From JBQCHF01 sp051953655 (GTDB taxonomy: Bacteria > Actinomycetota > Actinomycetes > Motilibacterales > Motilibacteraceae): a stretch of DNA of 14,887 nt. The stretch lies in NCBI GenBank assembly GCA_051953655.1, contig JBQCIO010000345.1, forward strand, positions 1 through 14,887. Reading direction: 5' to 3'. Position 1 is the stretch's first letter. Each line of letters opens with the position of its first letter. Below are positions 13,210-14,887 of the stretch, in pieces. The position numbers and the translations under genes were made by a program. The notes below the pieces were generated by a model. That model searched no databases, had not been told where the DNA came from, and saw only the letters and a list, made by a program, of their open reading frames with translations.

Positions 13210-14697
13210 ATGACGGCTAGCAGCGTCGAGTCCGCCCCCGCCACCCCTCAGGTCGCGGTCAACGACATCGGTGGCGAGGAGGCCTTCCTCGCCGCGATCG
13301 ACGAGACCATCAAGTACTTCAACGACGGCGACATCGTCGAGGGTGTCATCGTCAAGGTCGACCGGGACGAGGTCCTGCTCGACATCGGCTACAAGACCGA
13401 GGGCGTCATCCCCTCGCGCGAGCTCTCGATCAAGCACGACGTCGACCCCAACGAGGTCGTCAGCGTCGGCGACGAGGTCGAGGCCCTGGTCCTCCAGAAG
13501 GAGGACAAGGAGGGCCGCCTGATCCTTTCGAAGAAGCGCGCGCAGTACGAGCGGGCGTGGGGCACGATCGAGAAGATCAAGGACGAGGACGGGATCGTCA
13601 CCGGCACCGTCATCGAGGTTGTCAAGGGCGGCCTCATCCTGGACATCGGGCTGCGCGGCTTCCTCCCCGCCTCGCTGGTGGAGATGCGCCGCGTGCGCGA
13701 CCTGCTGCCCTACGTCGGGCGCGAGCTCGAGGCCAAGATCATCGAGCTGGACAAGAACCGCAACAACGTGGTCCTGTCCCGCCGCGCCTGGCTGGAGCAG
13801 ACCCAGAGCGAGGTCCGCCAGACCTTCCTCACCACCCTGCAGAAGGGCCAGGTGCGCTCGGGCGTCGTCTCCTCGATCGTCAACTTCGGCGCGTTCGTCG
13901 ACCTCGGCGGCGTCGACGGCCTGGTGCACGTCTCCGAGCTGTCCTGGAAGCACATCGACCACCCCTCCGAGGTGGTCGAGGTCGGCCAGGAGGTCACCGT
14001 CGAGGTCCTCGACGTCGACATGGACCGCGAGCGGGTCTCGCTGTCGCTCAAGGCGACGCAGGAGGACCCCTGGCAGCAGTTCGCCCGCACCCACGCCATC
14101 GGCCAGGTCGTGCCGGGCAAGGTCACCAAGCTGGTGCCGTTCGGTGCGTTCGTCCGCGTCGACGAGGGCATCGAGGGCCTGGTCCACATCTCCGAGCTGG
14201 CCGAGCGCCACGTGGAGCTCCCGGAGCAGGTCGTGCAGGTCGGCGACGACATCTTCGTCAAGGTCATCGACATCGACCTGGAGCGTCGCCGGATCAGCCT
14301 CTCGCTCAAGCAGGCCAACGAGGGCGTCAGCGGCGAGACCGTCGAGTTCGACCCGACGCTCTACGGCATGGCGGCCAGCTACGACGAGGCCGGCAACTAC
14401 ATCTACCCCGAGGGCTTCGACCCGGAGACCAACGACTGGCTCCCCGGCTTCGAGAAGCAGCGGGAGGAGTGGGAGCGCCAGTACGCCGAGGCGCAGGCCC
14501 GCTTCGAGGCGCACAAGAAGCAGATCGAGGAGTCGCGCAAGGCCGAGGCCGAGGCCGTCGGCGAGGGCGCTGCCACCGGTGGCGGCGCTGCCCCCTCGTC
14601 GAGCAGCTACTCGTCCGAGAGCCCCGAGGCGACCGGCACCCTGGCCTCCGACGAGGCCCTGGCTGCTCTCCGCGAGAAGCTCACCGGCGGCGCCTGA
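13210..14697 (+). CDS. rpsA: 30S ribosomal protein S1
   Basis: This 495-residue mRNA-binding ribosomal protein is needed for translation initiation on many messages. Four S1 (OB-fold) repeats are visible, at about residues 40-110 (GDIVEGVIVKVDRDEVLLDIG), 128-195, 213-281 (VNFGAFVDLGGVDGLVHVSELS) and 298-368 (VPFGAFVRVDEGIEGLVHISEL). The third and fourth are the best conserved. A charged helical tail (about 410-450) is followed by a Gly/Ser-rich linker and a conserved-looking terminal LASDEALAALREKL. Length and domain count match actinobacterial S1, which is shorter than the six-repeat E. coli protein. I chose ATG 13210, with ggag at 13196-13199; the frame is open upstream to 13090, but that part is leader. 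Transcription is from the promoter at 13016-13045 and ends at the hairpin at 14731-14766. Confidence 0.97.
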   Translation: MTASSVESAPATPQVAVNDIGGEEAFLAAIDETIKYFNDGDIVEGVIVKVDRDEVLLDIGYKTEGVIPSRELSIKHDVDPNEVVSVGDEVEALVLQKEDKEGRLILSKKRAQYERAWGTIEKIKDEDGIVTGTVIEVVKGGLILDIGLRGFLPASLVEMRRVRDLLPYVGRELEAKIIELDKNRNNVVLSRRAWLEQTQSEVRQTFLTTLQKGQVRSGVVSSIVNFGAFVDLGGVDGLVHVSELSWKHIDHPSEVVEVGQEVTVEVLDVDMDRERVSLSLKATQEDPWQQFARTHAIGQVVPGKVTKLVPFGAFVRVDEGIEGLVHISELAERHVELPEQVVQVGDDIFVKVIDIDLERRRISLSLKQANEGVSGETVEFDPTLYGMAASYDEAGNYIYPEGFDPETNDWLPGFEKQREEWERQYAEAQARFEAHKKQIEESRKAEAEAVGEGAATGGGAAPSSSSYSSESPEATGTLASDEALAALREKLTGGA

Positions 14698-14730
14698 GCC
14701 TCACCGCTCAGCGTCTCCAGCACGTCCCGT

Positions 14731-14766
14731 CGAGGCCGTCGCATCCACCCGGGTGCGGCGGCCTCG
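14731..14766 (+). terminator. rpsA transcription terminator hairpin
   Basis: The arm cgaggccgtcgcatcc (14731-14746) pairs over all 16 positions, with two G-U pairs, with gggtgcggcggcctcg (14751-14766) around the tetraloop accc. It begins 34 bases after the rpsA stop. The downstream T-tract is weak (ccgtttctcc), as is common in high-GC Actinobacteria. Confidence 0.85.
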
Positions 14767-14797
14767 CCGTTTCTCCGGGGCCGGCTCGGGTCGGAAC

Positions 14798-14815
14798 GAT
14801 CACGGCCCCGTGATC
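14798..14815. promoter_or_regulatory. Inverted repeat gatcacgg-cc-ccgtgatc
   Basis: Two perfect 8-bp arms are separated by two bases, a form typical of a dimeric regulator site or of a short second hairpin. It lies just past the rpsA terminator and before the window end, so it may belong to the control region of the next, unseen gene. A related shorter dyad, ccgtg-gt-cacgg, sits at 14876-14887. Confidence 0.4.
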
Positions 14816-14823
14816 AGTGGTCG

Positions 14824-14851
14824 CCGCCCCCGCGACCGTCCGCGGGGGCGG
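14824..14851. terminator. GC-only hairpin, 11-bp stem
   Basis: ccgcccccgcg (14824-14834) pairs perfectly with cgcgggggcgg (14841-14851) across the six-base loop accgtc. There is no T-tract. It may be a backup terminator for rpsA or a terminator for a convergent gene beyond the window. Confidence 0.4.
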
Positions 14852-14887
14852 GGGCCACGCGGCGGGGGGGCGATGCCGTGGTCACGG

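Noticed and set aside
12221..13213. Plus-strand frame across the second methyltransferase and the rpsA leader
   Set aside because: It is a shadow of the methyltransferase and reads through the clear rpsA promoter; the product is low complexity.
13171..14514. 447-codon frame antisense to rpsA
   Set aside because: Its Leu/Asp/Val/Glu-rich composition mirrors the rpsA codon pattern; it has no motif and no ribosome binding site.
14873..14887. ATG near the right edge, possibly the start of the next gene
   Set aside because: Only five codons are visible, and the preceding G-run is too close to be a normal ribosome binding site, so it cannot be supported.
1..14887. tRNA, rRNA, CRISPR array, insertion sequence or phage genes
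   Set aside because: I found no cloverleaf, no regularly spaced repeats, no transposase or integrase motifs, and no terminal inverted repeats with target duplications. The gene content is ordinary actinobacterial chromosome.

Overview
The window is very GC-rich, uses many GTG starts, and has long spurious open frames on every strand. Together with its gene families (AftD-type arabinofuranosyltransferase, DUF2613, a DUF3068/PorA-like protein and an actinobacterial-type S1 with four S1 domains), this points to a high-GC actinomycete. Geodermatophilaceae or a close relative is my best guess; that assignment is inference and I could not run a search. The first ~110 bases are poly-C/poly-G with a fold-back, and the first gene lacks its 5' part, so the left edge looks like a contig end.

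Layout. (1) 133-1236 (+): C-terminal part of a polytopic membrane protein. (2) 1319-1471 (+): a 50-residue DUF2613-type membrane peptide. (3) 1511-1557: a dense set of dyads between convergent genes. (4) 1550-2704 (-): a GT4 glycosyltransferase, divergent from (5) 2772-3530 (+), a class I SAM methyltransferase with a leaderless-looking promoter. (6) 3549-7721 (+): AftD-like arabinofuranosyltransferase, joined to the methyltransferase by an unusual run of three GTGA stop/start overlaps. (7) 8866-7625 (-): an acyltransferase-3 family protein whose 3' end overlaps aftD by 97 bp. It is translationally coupled (GTGA) to (8) 10890-8863 (-), a GT-C-like membrane protein of unassigned function. (9) 11081-12046 (+): a DUF3068/PorA-like membrane protein. 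(10) 12892-12053 (-): a second class I methyltransferase. (11) 13210-14697 (+): rpsA, with a clear TTGACC-18-TATCCT promoter, a ~155-nt leader and a strong hairpin terminator.

From memory, the genes from the left edge to 12046 match M. tuberculosis Rv0224c (methyltransferase), Rv0225 (glycosyltransferase), Rv0226c (membrane protein), Rv0227c (DUF3068), Rv0228 (acyltransferase), Rv0236c (aftD) and Rv0236A (DUF2613), here packed into about 12 kb. The simplest reading is a cell-envelope arabinan/glycolipid locus. In it, a membrane GT-C enzyme (AftD), a second GT-C-like protein, a cytoplasmic GT4 enzyme, an O-acyltransferase, a methyltransferase and small or accessory membrane proteins build and decorate an envelope glycan. 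The right part (12053-14887) is a separate housekeeping segment around rpsA.

The most unusual items are the GTGA ladder at 3527-3552, the unlisted micro-gene at 1319-1471, the 97-bp antisense coding overlap at 7625-7721, the bulged hairpin at 10930-10959, and the shared CTAGC(A/G)T element before three envelope genes.
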